Below are positions 17,004 through 25,736 of a stretch of 64,000 nt of DNA, one piece after another (within the stretch, counting starts at the first letter, position 1; each line of letters opens with the position of its first letter). The stretch comes from Clostridium cavendishii DSM 21758 (GTDB taxonomy: Bacteria; Bacillota; Clostridia; Clostridiales; Clostridiaceae). The notes under the pieces are model-generated. The model saw only the letters and a program-made list of their open reading frames with translations. It did not search any database and had not been told where the DNA came from. The stretch spans positions 1-64,000 of the forward strand of contig NZ_FQZB01000011.1 of assembly GCF_900141845.1 (NCBI RefSeq). The letters are read 5' to 3'. The translations under genes were made by a program, and so were the position numbers.

Positions 17004-17717
17004 ATGAGAGTTCTTGGTAAAGGAAATACAGCAGAAGTTATAGAATGGGATAACGATAAAGTTTGTAAACTGTTTTATGAAGGATATCCTCATAGTGCAG
17101 TTGAACGTGAATACAATAATGCAAAATTAATACAAACAATGGACATACCAATGCCCGAAGTTTATGAAATTGTACATGTTGGAGTGCGTGAAGGAATAAT
17201 TTATGATAGACTTGAGGGACAATCAGTATTAGAAAAATTGCTTGAAGGCGGAGATGTTAACCTTTTGTTTAATCAAATTGTTGACTTGCATAAAAAAATA
17301 TTAGGATATAATACTTGTGAAGTAATGTCATATAAAGAATTCCTTCAATTATGTATTGGGGAAAAAACAACTCGTAATGTAGATATATACAATGAAATAA
17401 AAAGTTTACCAGATGATACTTGTTTGTGTCATGGAGATTACCACCCAGGGAATATTTGGATGGATACAAATAATAAAATTTCGGTAATTGATTTTATGAA
17501 TGTATGCCATGGGCCATGGCAATATGATGTTGCTCGCACATATGTCTTAATTTCGGAGGGTGATGTACCACAAGAAGTACCTAACAGAGAAAAAATTATA
17601 TATATGCAAAAGCAATTAGCCAATATATATTTGAAGAAACTTCATGTTTCATATAATAATATTAGTGAATATGTCTCAATAATACAAAAATGCCGTGAAT
17701 ATGAATTACAGTATTGA
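17004..17717 (+). CDS. APH-family kinase
   Basis: 237 aa. Catalytic motif HGDYHPGNIW (H143, D145), and metal-binding D163 in 'VIDFMNVCHGPWQYDVART'. The N-lobe is shortened: 'GKGNTAEVIEWDNDKVCKLF' carries the nucleotide-binding Lys. AGAAGGTGA precedes the ATG. It differs clearly in sequence from the kinase at 10453. It is the last gene of the one-directional run and is followed by AAATTTCAATTT and a bidirectional terminator. Confidence 0.8.
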   Translation: MRVLGKGNTAEVIEWDNDKVCKLFYEGYPHSAVEREYNNAKLIQTMDIPMPEVYEIVHVGVREGIIYDRLEGQSVLEKLLEGGDVNLLFNQIVDLHKKILGYNTCEVMSYKEFLQLCIGEKTTRNVDIYNEIKSLPDDTCLCHGDYHPGNIWMDTNNKISVIDFMNVCHGPWQYDVARTYVLISEGDVPQEVPNREKIIYMQKQLANIYLKKLHVSYNNISEYVSIIQKCREYELQY

Positions 17718-17728
17718 TTATATAATAT

Positions 17729-17740
17729 AAATTTCAATTT
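17729..17740 (+). repeat. AAATTYCAATTT motif, copy 6
   Basis: AAATTTCAATTT, 11 bases after the stop of the kinase gene, at the end of the run. Confidence 0.45.
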
Positions 17741-17807
17741 CATAATTGAGTTTATTTAAAATAAATTTTAATGATGCTGTATTAAAATTTATTTGCTAAT
17801 AGCGGAT

Positions 17808-17857
17808 AAAAAAAATCACATGTGAATATTAGTGCAATTTCACATGTGATTTTTTTC
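17808..17857. terminator. Bidirectional terminator
   Basis: A-run, then ATCACATGTGAA (ending 17826), a 12-base loop, the complement from 17839, then a T-run. It separates the converging kinase and bgl genes. Confidence 0.9.
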
Positions 17858-17912
17858 AAGATTTTAACTTAACTATCAACTTTTGTCCTAGAAACGAAAC
17901 TCGTTTACTTAC

Positions 17913-19355
17913 TTATACTTTTTCTGAATTTTCAATAACAGACTGTCCATTTGTTTCAATTACTTCTTTGTACCAATAAAAACTATCTTTTTTATACCTT
18001 TTTAAATCTTTTAAATCTTTATCAGTTCGATTTACATATACAAAACCATAACGTTTACGAAAACCACTAGTAGTACTTAACAGATCCATAAATGACCATG
18101 GACAATAACCAAATAGGTTAACTCCATCATTGATTGCCAAATTACATTGTTTTAAATGACTTTTTAAATAATTAATTCTATATTCATCATTAACTTTATT
18201 TTCTTCTGTTAAATTTTCGATACCACCTATACCATTTTCAGTTATTATAATAGGTAAATGATATCTATCATTTAATTCATTCAAAACTACCCTTAATCCA
18301 ATAGGATCTACTTCCCAATCCCACTCTGTTTTTTCAAGAAAAGGATTAGAATCTCCTTTATAAAGTCCAGGATTTACTTCAAAGGATGTTGTCCCACTTT
18401 TTCCGTCAGTATTAAGAATAACATCTCTATTTTCTATATCCTCTGGTGCATATTCAACCACTCTGCTCTGATAATAATTTATACCTAAAAAATCTGGTTT
18501 TGCAGCTACAATTGATTCCATGTCTCCATCTTCTATGGTTGGCTCAATATTATTTTCCTCCATGTACCTCCATACATTTTCACGGTAACATCCATGTACA
18601 TAAAGGTCTGTAAACAAATAGGTACGGAAATCATCTGCTTCCTTTGCAGCTTGAATATCTTCTGGTTTACAACTCTTAGGGTAATTAGGTGAAATCCCTA
18701 TAGCCGGTCCAATTTTACCTGAAGGAACCATCTCCCTAAAAAGCTTAATAGCTTTAGCATGAGCTACCATCATAATATGATTCATTTCATATTTTTGTTT
18801 TTCTAGTGGAATTTCACTATTAAAAACCATAAGATATGGAAGAAGAAACATGTTGCTTTGTTCATTAATAGTAAACCAATATTTTATATCTTCACCTAAG
18901 TTCTTAAAGAGAACCTCACAATAATAAACAAAATCATCGATAACCTCTCTACTTGACCATCCACCATATTCTTCTTGTAGACAAAGAGGCAAATCAAAAT
19001 GATAAATAGTTGCTAAAGGTTCAATATCATTATCTTTTAACTCTTTTACAAGTTCCTTATAAAAGTTAATTCCCTTTTCGTTAACTTCCCCTCTTCCATT
19101 AGGCAACACTCTACTCCAAGATATTGAGAACCTATAGGCTTTCATGCCTAATTCCTTCATTAACTTTATATCTTCTTTGAAACGATGATAATGATCAGAT
19201 GTAATACTTGTATTAGTATAATTTTCATTAATATTAGCATCTACAATGGACATAGTTTTTCCATCCTCTAAATATGCTCCTTCAAATTGATAAGCTGATG
19301 TAGCTGCTGCCCATAAAAAGTTATCTGGAAATGCTTTAGGTTTTTTATATCTCAT
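17913..19355 (-). CDS. GH1 6-phospho-beta-glucosidase
   Basis: 480 aa, full length for glycoside hydrolase family 1. Acid/base E165 lies in 'FTINEQSN' and nucleophile E373 in 'IITENG'. The N-terminal 'FPDNFLWAAATSAYQFEGAY' is the family signature. It is the last gene of an operon with PTS IIB, IIC and IIA, so it should cleave the phosphorylated disaccharide delivered by the PTS into glucose-6-phosphate and an aglycone or glucose in the cytoplasm. GAAGGTGA precedes the ATG. The start is 20 bases from the IIA stop. Confidence 0.93.
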   Translation of the reverse strand: MRYKKPKAFPDNFLWAAATSAYQFEGAYLEDGKTMSIVDANINENYTNTSITSDHYHRFKEDIKLMKELGMKAYRFSISWSRVLPNGRGEVNEKGINFYKELVKELKDNDIEPLATIYHFDLPLCLQEEYGGWSSREVIDDFVYYCEVLFKNLGEDIKYWFTINEQSNMFLLPYLMVFNSEIPLEKQKYEMNHIMMVAHAKAIKLFREMVPSGKIGPAIGISPNYPKSCKPEDIQAAKEADDFRTYLFTDLYVHGCYRENVWRYMEENNIEPTIEDGDMESIVAAKPDFLGINYYQSRVVEYAPEDIENRDVILNTDGKSGTTSFEVNPGLYKGDSNPFLEKTEWDWEVDPIGLRVVLNELNDRYHLPIIITENGIGGIENLTEENKVNDEYRINYLKSHLKQCNLAINDGVNLFGYCPWSFMDLLSTTSGFRKRYGFVYVNRTDKDLKDLKRYKKDSFYWYKEVIETNGQSVIENSEKV

Positions 19356-19375
19356 TTTAATTTCACCTTCTATTT

Positions 19376-19699
19376 TTAACGTTTATCATATTTTTTAAAT
19401 AATTTCATAAGACGTCTAGTTGTGTTTAGTTCACTCATAACCACCATTAGTGTATCTTGTGCATGTGCAAATAATACTGAGTAAGGAAGTTTATCTCCCA
19501 TAGCCTCTCCTTGAATAGCCTTTGTTTGACTTGAATGAGCAAAAGAAATTTTCTTTTTAGCTTCTGACATCTTTTCTTCAGCTTCTTCAAAATTGCCTTC
19601 TTCAATGCATACTATAACTTCTTCAATAATTGCTCGTGCATCCCCTGCATTTAATATAATCTGCATACTTATTTCATTTAATTGTTCTAAATCTAACAT
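19376..19699 (-). CDS. PTS lactose/cellobiose-type IIA component
   Basis: 107 aa, the usual length. The phosphorylated histidine is H79 in 'VLFAHAQDTLM', and the family's helical bundle is visible in 'IILNAGDARAIIEEVI' and 'FEEAEEKMSEAKKKI'. It receives phosphate from HPr and passes it to the IIB encoded upstream. TAGGAGGT lies before the ATG. It sits between IIC and the glucosidase gene with gaps of about 20 bases. Confidence 0.93.
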   Translation of the reverse strand: MLDLEQLNEISMQIILNAGDARAIIEEVIVCIEEGNFEEAEEKMSEAKKKISFAHSSQTKAIQGEAMGDKLPYSVLFAHAQDTLMVVMSELNTTRRLMKLFKKYDKR

Positions 19700-19721
19700 C
19701 GCTTAGACCTCCTACTACGTT

Positions 19722-20957
19722 TTATCTTTCTTCTATTAAATCCTTTTTTGTTTCTTGAATATCATAAACCTTAAAGAATGGATACCAAATCATAAGTGAT
19801 ACAAAAATATTCACAAATAATAACAATATACCTTTAAAATCAAAGTTTACTAAATAAGTTGAAATTCCTACTGGCAAGTACCAAAGTTGCATAACTTTTG
19901 AAGGTATTGTAACCATGCCTATATTTAAGAAAATATAAGTAATTGATGGTATTATTAGTCCATTTAGCCACATTGGAACCATCAAAATCGGATTAAATAC
20001 GATTGGTGCTCCAAATACTGTAGGTTCATTAATATTAAAAATGGCTGGCACTATGGTTACCTTTCCTACAGCTTTTAAACGTTTAGATTTTGCAGCAAAT
20101 AACATCAATAGTACAAGTGGTAAAGTAGTTCCCATACCACCAATCCATACCCAACCCATTAATGTTTCAAAGGTATGAATGTTATTTGCACTCAATCCTT
20201 TTGCAATATTTTGAGCATTAGCATCAACTCCTGCAACCCAGATAGGGAAAAGAATTGGATATAGAGACCATGGACTTATTCCAAAAGAATATAGGAATAC
20301 ACAAATAAACGTACCTAGAACAAATCCACCAAAACTTTGTCCTATATAAGATAACGGTTCAAAAATTTTCAAAATAGCTGCATACAAATCAAAATGTAAT
20401 TGGAAAGTAAAAAGCCATCCTAGAATAAGTAAAATAGATATTGGAATGATTGTGTCAAACCAAACAATTATAAAATCAGGCAAAGAACTTGAATCTTTAA
20501 ATAGTGACATCTTACTAGAAAAATACATTGCTATGCCTACTATAAGACCTACTAAAAGTGCAACAAACATTCCGTTAGCACCTAAGCGCTCAAAACTAAA
20601 TGAAATATTTCCATCAGCTATATTAGGCTTTAATAACATTAAAAATAGTGCTACACCTGTTAATGCTGAAATAAGCTTTCTATCATTCTTTTTTTGCTTT
20701 TCCATAATAAAATATGGTGTTAAAAATACTATGAATATACTCATTAGTCCAAAAGAAAATGACGAAATTGGCGAAAGATCTGGCATACTTGGGAAATATA
20801 CATTTAAAATAGATATCATAGTTATTAAAGAACCTACAAGTATTAAAGGTATTGCACCCATAATAGAATCTTGAATCGCTGATACCCATACGTTTCTTGT
20901 AATTTTATTCATTGCTGGAGCAAATTTATCATTCATCCAATTAATAAATTTTTTCAT
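19722..20957 (-). CDS. PTS lactose/cellobiose-type IIC permease
   Basis: 411 aa with about ten membrane segments. 'NINEPTVFGAPIVFNPILMVPMW' near residue 310 is the conserved substrate-binding loop of the EIIC family. 'AIQDSIMGAIPLILVGSL' is the conserved N-terminal segment. It transports and phosphorylates a beta-glucoside such as cellobiose; the exact sugar is inferred from the glucosidase. AAAGGAGT precedes the ATG. It is the second gene of the operon, 21 bases after IIB. Confidence 0.93.
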   Translation of the reverse strand: MKKFINWMNDKFAPAMNKITRNVWVSAIQDSIMGAIPLILVGSLITMISILNVYFPSMPDLSPISSFSFGLMSIFIVFLTPYFIMEKQKKNDRKLISALTGVALFLMLLKPNIADGNISFSFERLGANGMFVALLVGLIVGIAMYFSSKMSLFKDSSSLPDFIIVWFDTIIPISILLILGWLFTFQLHFDLYAAILKIFEPLSYIGQSFGGFVLGTFICVFLYSFGISPWSLYPILFPIWVAGVDANAQNIAKGLSANNIHTFETLMGWVWIGGMGTTLPLVLLMLFAAKSKRLKAVGKVTIVPAIFNINEPTVFGAPIVFNPILMVPMWLNGLIIPSITYIFLNIGMVTIPSKVMQLWYLPVGISTYLVNFDFKGILLLFVNIFVSLMIWYPFFKVYDIQETKKDLIEER

Positions 20958-20978
20958 AATATTACTCCTTTCTATATA

Positions 20979-21293
20979 TTATTTTATAAGTAATTCTAAA
21001 ATTAACTCTAAAGCTTTATCTCCATTTAAGCTTCCATAAATTAAATTATCAATCATTGCCACAGGAACATTATGAGCCTTACCTTTACTTAATAATTCTT
21101 CTTCCATGTACTTTAAATGTGGACCAAATAATAAAACATCAATATCATTGATATAATCATCTACTTCTGACTCACTGCGCGCTTTAATATTAATTGCTAC
21201 ATTACGTTTTTTTGCAGCCTTTCTAATATTTTGAGCCAAAAATCCACTAGATGCTCCACCTCCACAAACAATTAAAACATTTTTTTCATCCAT
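20979..21293 (-). CDS. PTS lactose/cellobiose-type IIB component
   Basis: 104 aa. The phosphocysteine is C10 in 'VLIVCGGGASSGFLAQNI', exactly where IIB-lactose/cellobiose proteins carry it. It is the first gene of the operon, with AAAGGAGG before the ATG. It passes phosphate from IIA to the incoming sugar together with IIC. The divergent LicR-type gene begins 178 bases away. Confidence 0.93.
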   Translation of the reverse strand: MDEKNVLIVCGGGASSGFLAQNIRKAAKKRNVAINIKARSESEVDDYINDIDVLLFGPHLKYMEEELLSKGKAHNVPVAMIDNLIYGSLNGDKALELILELLIK

Positions 21294-21362
21294 ACTAATT
21301 CCTCCTTTGCTTTTTGTAATTACAGATTAATCTATTTAAGTTCTCAATTCAAATACTTCTCA

Positions 21363-21378
21363 TTCCTACCATTAGGAA
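21363..21378. promoter_or_regulatory. Candidate operator between pts operon and licR-type gene
   Basis: Inverted repeat TTCCTA-CCAT-TAGGAA in the 178-base divergent promoter region, 70 bases upstream of the IIB start and 93 bases upstream of the activator start. It is a possible LicR-type binding site. No clear catabolite-repression (cre) site was seen. Confidence 0.35.
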
Positions 21379-21471
21379 AATAATTTATTTGAGATAATAA
21401 ATTTCACTATATATACTAATATTAAACATATAATAGATAAAAGAAATTTCATATTGAAAGGATAATTTTTT

Positions 21472-23400
21472 ATGGAAGAAAATAAAAAACTATTATTAGA
21501 ATATCTTAAGAAAAAAAATGATTGGGTAAGTTCAAAACAATTATCTATATTGTTATCTGTATCAACTAGAACAATTCGTAACTATGTAAAACAGTTAAAT
21601 ACAGCTTTTGAAAATCAAGAACTAATATTTTCTTCCTCACTAGGATATAAAATAAATCTAGAATACTATAATTTAATTAAAAGTAAAAAAAAGGAACACG
21701 AAAACATTGAAACTCCTCAGCAAAGGATAGATTTTATTAGAAATAAGCTAATAATACATCCTGAAGGTTACAGTATATACAACCTTTATACTGATTTATA
21801 TGTAAGTGAAGAAACTATATTAAGTGATATAAATGTTTTACAAACATTTTTTAAAAGTTTTAATTTAGAAGTAATAAAAAAAGACGGTGAAGTTCTATAT
21901 TTACAAGGTCTTGAACGAGATAAAAGGAAAATGATTAAATATATTATAAATTTAGAAAGTGCTGAAGATTTCATTCCAACTGAAGCATTAAGCATGTTTG
22001 CTATGAATTTGAATGAAGAACAATATAAAGATTTCCGTAATTCCATTCTTTCAATTTTTAATAGTAATGGCTTATTTATAAATGATTATGCTTTGAATAA
22101 TGTTACTCTCCATTTAATAGTTATGGTTCAGAGGATTGCTAAAGTATTGAATATATCAGAATATGTACCAATTGATAAAATAAAAAACACCATAGAAGCT
22201 AAAGTAGCAGAAGAAATAAATATATATCTTAATAAAACCTATGAAATCAATCTAAATGATTCTGAAATTTATTATTTAACTTTAACAATATCTAGTAATA
22301 CATCTAAAATTAATTATGCATTAATAAATGCAAATAATATCCATAACTTCATCGAAGATAAATACATCAAAATAACAAAAGAAGCTGTTGAAAATGCTGA
22401 AAAAATCTTCTTACTTGATATTTTTAATGATGAATTTTTAACTAAATTTACGATACATATTCGTAATCTTATAATAAGAGCAAACAATAATTTTTATACA
22501 AAAAATCCTTTGACGAATAAGATAAAGGAGACTTATCCTTTAATCTACGAGATGGCTGTATTTATAGCAATGGAAATTGAAAAAAATGCAGATATACAAA
22601 TTAAAGAAGATGAAATAGCCTTTCTTGCTTTGCATATTGGTGCAGAAATAGAAAAAAATAATTGCTTTAAAAATAAAATAACAGCTGTGTTTGTATATGC
22701 AGATTATTATAATTTACACACCCATGCTTATGATAAAATTAAACATATTTTTAATGATGATTTGGAAATTATAAATGCAACATCTATTAATAATTTTTCT
22801 TTAAAAGAAGTAAATGCTAATTTGATTATATCATCTGTACCGATAATATCAGATAAACATACAACAATTATAGTAAATCCATTTATTAACGATGATGATT
22901 TAAATAAGATAAAATCTACAATAAACACTATAAAAAAGAATAATAAACAAGGAAATTTAAAAAAATATCTTGAATACTTCTTAAGTCCTATACTTTTTAA
23001 AAAAAATCTTTATTTATACGATAAATTTGATATGATTAGATGTTTAACTGAGGAAGTTATTACCTTAGGATTTACGAAACCTGATTTTTATAAAGAAGTT
23101 ATTCAAAGAGAAAAAATGTCATCTACGTCATTTGGTAATTTAGTAGCCGTCCCTCATTCAATGAAACAGAATGCAAAAAAATCCTTTGTTTCTATAGTAT
23201 TAAATGAAAAAGCAATAGAATGGGGAGAGCATTTAGTTAACATTGTTGTTTTAATAGGTATAAGCCCTACTGACTCCTCAGCTTTCAGAGAAATTTTTGA
23301 TGTTTTAATAGAAATTTTATCTGAACCGAAAAATATACAAAGCTTGTTGAAATGTAATAGCTTTGATGAATTTTTCTCCACAATTTTAAATATGATTTAG
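21472..23400 (+). CDS. LicR-type PRD activator (BglG-antiterminator family)
   Basis: 642 aa, matching LicR/MtlR-type activators. The order is: HTH at about 15-60 ('VSSKQLSILLSVSTRTIRNYVKQL'); a second HTH near 100-130 ('SIYNLYTDLYVSEETILSDI'); PRD1 and PRD2 at about 185-400, with the PRD histidine in 'AFLALHIGAEI'; an EIIB-like segment at about 405-490; and an EIIA-type domain from about 505, with H562 in 'VAVPHSM'. The EIIB-like segment begins 'KITAVFVYADYYN' and lacks the usual cysteine motif. It is expected to activate the divergent PTS operon when its sugar is present, with activity set by PTS phosphorylation. GAAAGGAT precedes the ATG. Confidence 0.88.
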   Translation: MEENKKLLLEYLKKKNDWVSSKQLSILLSVSTRTIRNYVKQLNTAFENQELIFSSSLGYKINLEYYNLIKSKKKEHENIETPQQRIDFIRNKLIIHPEGYSIYNLYTDLYVSEETILSDINVLQTFFKSFNLEVIKKDGEVLYLQGLERDKRKMIKYIINLESAEDFIPTEALSMFAMNLNEEQYKDFRNSILSIFNSNGLFINDYALNNVTLHLIVMVQRIAKVLNISEYVPIDKIKNTIEAKVAEEINIYLNKTYEINLNDSEIYYLTLTISSNTSKINYALINANNIHNFIEDKYIKITKEAVENAEKIFLLDIFNDEFLTKFTIHIRNLIIRANNNFYTKNPLTNKIKETYPLIYEMAVFIAMEIEKNADIQIKEDEIAFLALHIGAEIEKNNCFKNKITAVFVYADYYNLHTHAYDKIKHIFNDDLEIINATSINNFSLKEVNANLIISSVPIISDKHTTIIVNPFINDDDLNKIKSTINTIKKNNKQGNLKKYLEYFLSPILFKKNLYLYDKFDMIRCLTEEVITLGFTKPDFYKEVIQREKMSSTSFGNLVAVPHSMKQNAKKSFVSIVLNEKAIEWGEHLVNIVVLIGISPTDSSAFREIFDVLIEILSEPKNIQSLLKCNSFDEFFSTILNMI

Positions 23401-23471
23401 TACTTATTCACTTTATAGTTGTAATATACAATAAAGTCTGTGAACAAAACTCTATAAGTCACAAAATAAAA

Positions 23472-23514
23472 TAGCCTTATATGATAAAATAAGAATATCA
23501 TATAAGGCTGTTTT
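23472..23514 (+). terminator. Terminator of the LicR-type gene
   Basis: Perfect 14-bp stem AGCCTTATATGATA (23472-23485) and complement (23496-23509), then GTTTTTATT. Confidence 0.9.
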
Positions 23515-23637
23515 TATTATAAAAAAAGAAAAATATTAAATTTAAACTTAATTAATATCTTAATTTTTCATTATGTATATGATAAGCATTAATACTATAA
23601 AAAATGTTTAAAAGAAAGTAATTGTGATTTAAAAATA

Positions 23638-23736
23638 ACTAAAACAGAAAAAGCCTATATTGCTAGGATTATAGAATGTTAAGGAGGTATAATACTATCT
23701 TGTAATCACAAACAATCAATTACTGCATATTATAAA
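23638..23736 (+). pseudogene. Remnant of a LAGLIDADG homing-endonuclease gene
   Basis: The frame reads TKTEKAYIARIIEC-stop-GGIILS. It aligns residue by residue with TETEKAYIAGIIDGEGSIML at the start of the gene fragment at 62676, and the DNA is also closely similar across about 60 bases. The conserved D-G-E of the motif is replaced by E-C-stop, so this copy is dead. It overlaps the leader of the 23769 gene. The rest of 23401-23768 holds only the terminator and AT-rich DNA. Confidence 0.65.
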
Positions 23737-23768
23737 ACGAAAAAATATTATTTTAAGGAGTGTTTTTT

Positions 23769-24953
23769 ATGCAGAAATGGATTCTCCAACCTAGTAATTC
23801 TTTATTGATGTTAGGGGATTTCAATGCTAACTATTATGTTTTTCCCTATGAAGTAGATTCTGATGTAGAGATTGTTATCAAAGGGCAATTTCCATATGCA
23901 AGATATATATCTTTTACTTTAAGTGGTCAAATGGACAATGTCATAGCTACAGCATCTGATCGATTATTAATTCCTGACCCTGGAAGTACAAATCCTTTTT
24001 TACCTTGTTCTGATTGGAATGCAAAGAATCGTAATTATACTATAAAAATCCTTCCTACTGCTCCACCAGAGGGATCTGAGCATTTTGTCCCTGAGGCAGG
24101 CAATAACACCTTTTATGCTGGAACTTTAAAAGATGGTACACCTAATAAATTTGGACTTATTGGATTCCGAATTTATGTTCCTAGCATTGGCTATGATAAG
24201 ACGGGTGGCGTAGGTCTTCCTAAAATCACTTACTGCTCTACAAAAAAGAATTGTAGAAATACAAGAACCTATAAAACTGTTAACAAAACCACTAATCCTG
24301 AAATTCCATCAACCCCTACAAATATTTTTGATAAAGAACTTTTCTCTGAACGTTGTAACAATATAGTTGGACAAAACTGCGATTTAATCTGGAGTCGTAT
24401 AGGTGTTATAGCAACAAGAATTTTACAACCTGACCTAAATACTGTCTATATACTTTCTGATCAAATAAAAAGAGATCCTGATAATTTATTATTTATTAGA
24501 TGGAAAGCTCCAACATTTCCTGACACCTATCATAATATCGGAATCTCAGGACACGAGGACATGCGTTACTGGAGTATGTCTTTTATAACAAAAGTGGGCT
24601 TATTAGGACTCTACACTCTTAGTGATTTTCAAACCGTTACTGATAAAAATGGTTATGTTAATCTTGTTATCAGCTTTGGAGCCCCACGACCATCTTGTGT
24701 GACAACCGAAAATGGTTTTAATTGGATTGATGCCAGTGAACTTCCTTTAGTTCCCCTTACCCTTTTCTATAGAAACAACCAGGTATCTCAATCATTTCCT
24801 TATACAGCAAAGAATGTACCAGAAGGCCAAATCGTTCCACCAGAAGTTATGGGAGAGTACTACCCTTGTGGTAAATATGTAGCTCCTTTCTATTTTGATC
24901 CATGCTATTGTCATTATAATGACGGACATGACAATGATAATTACTCTTGTTAA
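23769..24953 (+). CDS. Orphan 394-aa protein, function unknown
   Basis: The frame opens at GTG 23760, but TTAAGGAG lies at 23753-23760, so the ATG at 23769 (MQKWILQPSN) is the start. I do not recognise the family. The protein looks beta-rich, with 'FPYARYISFTLSG' and 'LLFIRWKAPTFPDTY' as its most conserved-looking text. It contains repeated Pro/Asn/Thr linkers (about residues 165-195, with a Cys pair) and ends in a Cys/His/Asp tail ('DPCYCHYNDGHDNDNYSC') that might bind metal. There is no signal peptide or membrane helix. A terminator follows, so it is monocistronic. Confidence 0.6.
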   Translation: MQKWILQPSNSLLMLGDFNANYYVFPYEVDSDVEIVIKGQFPYARYISFTLSGQMDNVIATASDRLLIPDPGSTNPFLPCSDWNAKNRNYTIKILPTAPPEGSEHFVPEAGNNTFYAGTLKDGTPNKFGLIGFRIYVPSIGYDKTGGVGLPKITYCSTKKNCRNTRTYKTVNKTTNPEIPSTPTNIFDKELFSERCNNIVGQNCDLIWSRIGVIATRILQPDLNTVYILSDQIKRDPDNLLFIRWKAPTFPDTYHNIGISGHEDMRYWSMSFITKVGLLGLYTLSDFQTVTDKNGYVNLVISFGAPRPSCVTTENGFNWIDASELPLVPLTLFYRNNQVSQSFPYTAKNVPEGQIVPPEVMGEYYPCGKYVAPFYFDPCYCHYNDGHDNDNYSC

Positions 24954-25102
24954 TGTAAAGAATATCTATTAAATATTATTTCATCTGTTATTTTATGATG
25001 GTTGATGTAAATGTTAATATGAAAAGGTATGAAAATTCAAATATAAAAATAAAATGTATCCTTTGTCAATGACAATTTCAAAAAAGTCTATGCGCCATTG
25101 AC

Positions 25103-25138
25103 AAGATGATTTCTGTATTAACAGGAATCATCTTTTTT
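25103..25138 (+). terminator. Hairpin terminator
   Basis: Stem AAGATGATTTCTGT (25103-25116) pairs with ACAGGAATCATCTT (one G-T pair), then a run of six T. It lies about 150 bases past the 23769 gene. Confidence 0.8.
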
Positions 25139-25144
25139 ATGCCC

Positions 25145-25400
25145 CTTAAAATTATAAGTCTTTAAGATGTTATCTTTAGAAATCTCATACTCAGCATCTT
25201 GTTTAAATCTATAATTCTGTGGCTTTGATGAAAAATAATTATAATATCCTCATCTAGATACTTCCGGTTATTTTGCATAAATGACTAAGTATATTTTTAA
25301 TTAAACTTTTATTCTTAAATGGATAAAGTCATCACTTTCCCATAATTCATCAAAATATTTCATATCAATACAATAACCCCAATATATTGACAACAAACCA
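25145..25400 (-). pseudogene. Decayed minus-strand coding remnant
   Basis: Read on the minus strand, 25400 down to about 25320 gives 'MKYFDELWESDDFIHLRIKV' then a stop. After further stops, about 25235-25145 gives 'NYRFKQDAEYEISKDNILKTY'. The coding character without an intact frame suggests a dead gene. I cannot name it. Confidence 0.3.
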
Positions 25401-25439
25401 GTGTTTACATATAATTTTAATGAAAGGGGTGGAATTCTA

Positions 25440-25733
25440 ATGTTTTGTAAAAATTGTGGACAAGAAATTGATGATAAAGCTCACATATGTATACATTGTG
25501 GAGTTGCTACAAACTCAAATCCTGCATTAGTAGATAATGGTGGATTCGGATGGGGAGTATTAGGTTGTTGTATTCCAATTGTTGGTCTTGTTTTATTTTT
25601 AGTTTGGAAAGACAGTAAACCAAAAACTGCAAAAGCAGCTGGTATTGGAGCTTTAGTTTCAGTTAGTGTTATAATACTATTTTACGTATTAATTTTTGTT
25701 ATTGGAGCTGCTGGAGCTATGTCTAGTTATTAA
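25440..25733 (+). CDS. Zinc-ribbon membrane protein
   Basis: 97 aa from the ATG at 25440, which follows GAAAGGGGTGG; the frame itself opens at 25401. The N-terminus is a zinc ribbon with two CxxC pairs (MFCKNCGQE...HICIHCG). Two membrane segments follow (about 36-53 and 67-90) around a short basic loop 'KDSKPKTAK'. Small proteins of this kind are common in Clostridium and their role is not known. It is followed after three bases by the DUF2085 gene, so the two are probably translated together. Confidence 0.75.
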   Translation: MFCKNCGQEIDDKAHICIHCGVATNSNPALVDNGGFGWGVLGCCIPIVGLVLFLVWKDSKPKTAKAAGIGALVSVSVIILFYVLIFVIGAAGAMSSY

Positions 25734-25736
25734 AAA

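Noticed and set aside
12841..17740. Classical integron with attC sites
   Set aside because: No attC-type sites (long imperfect palindromes with GTTRRRY/RYYYAAC ends) and no integrase in the window; only the short AAATTYCAATTT motif is seen, so I report it as a separate observation.
20446..20874. + strand frame opposite the PTS IIC gene
   Set aside because: Shadow of the IIC gene; no ribosome binding site or recognisable protein.
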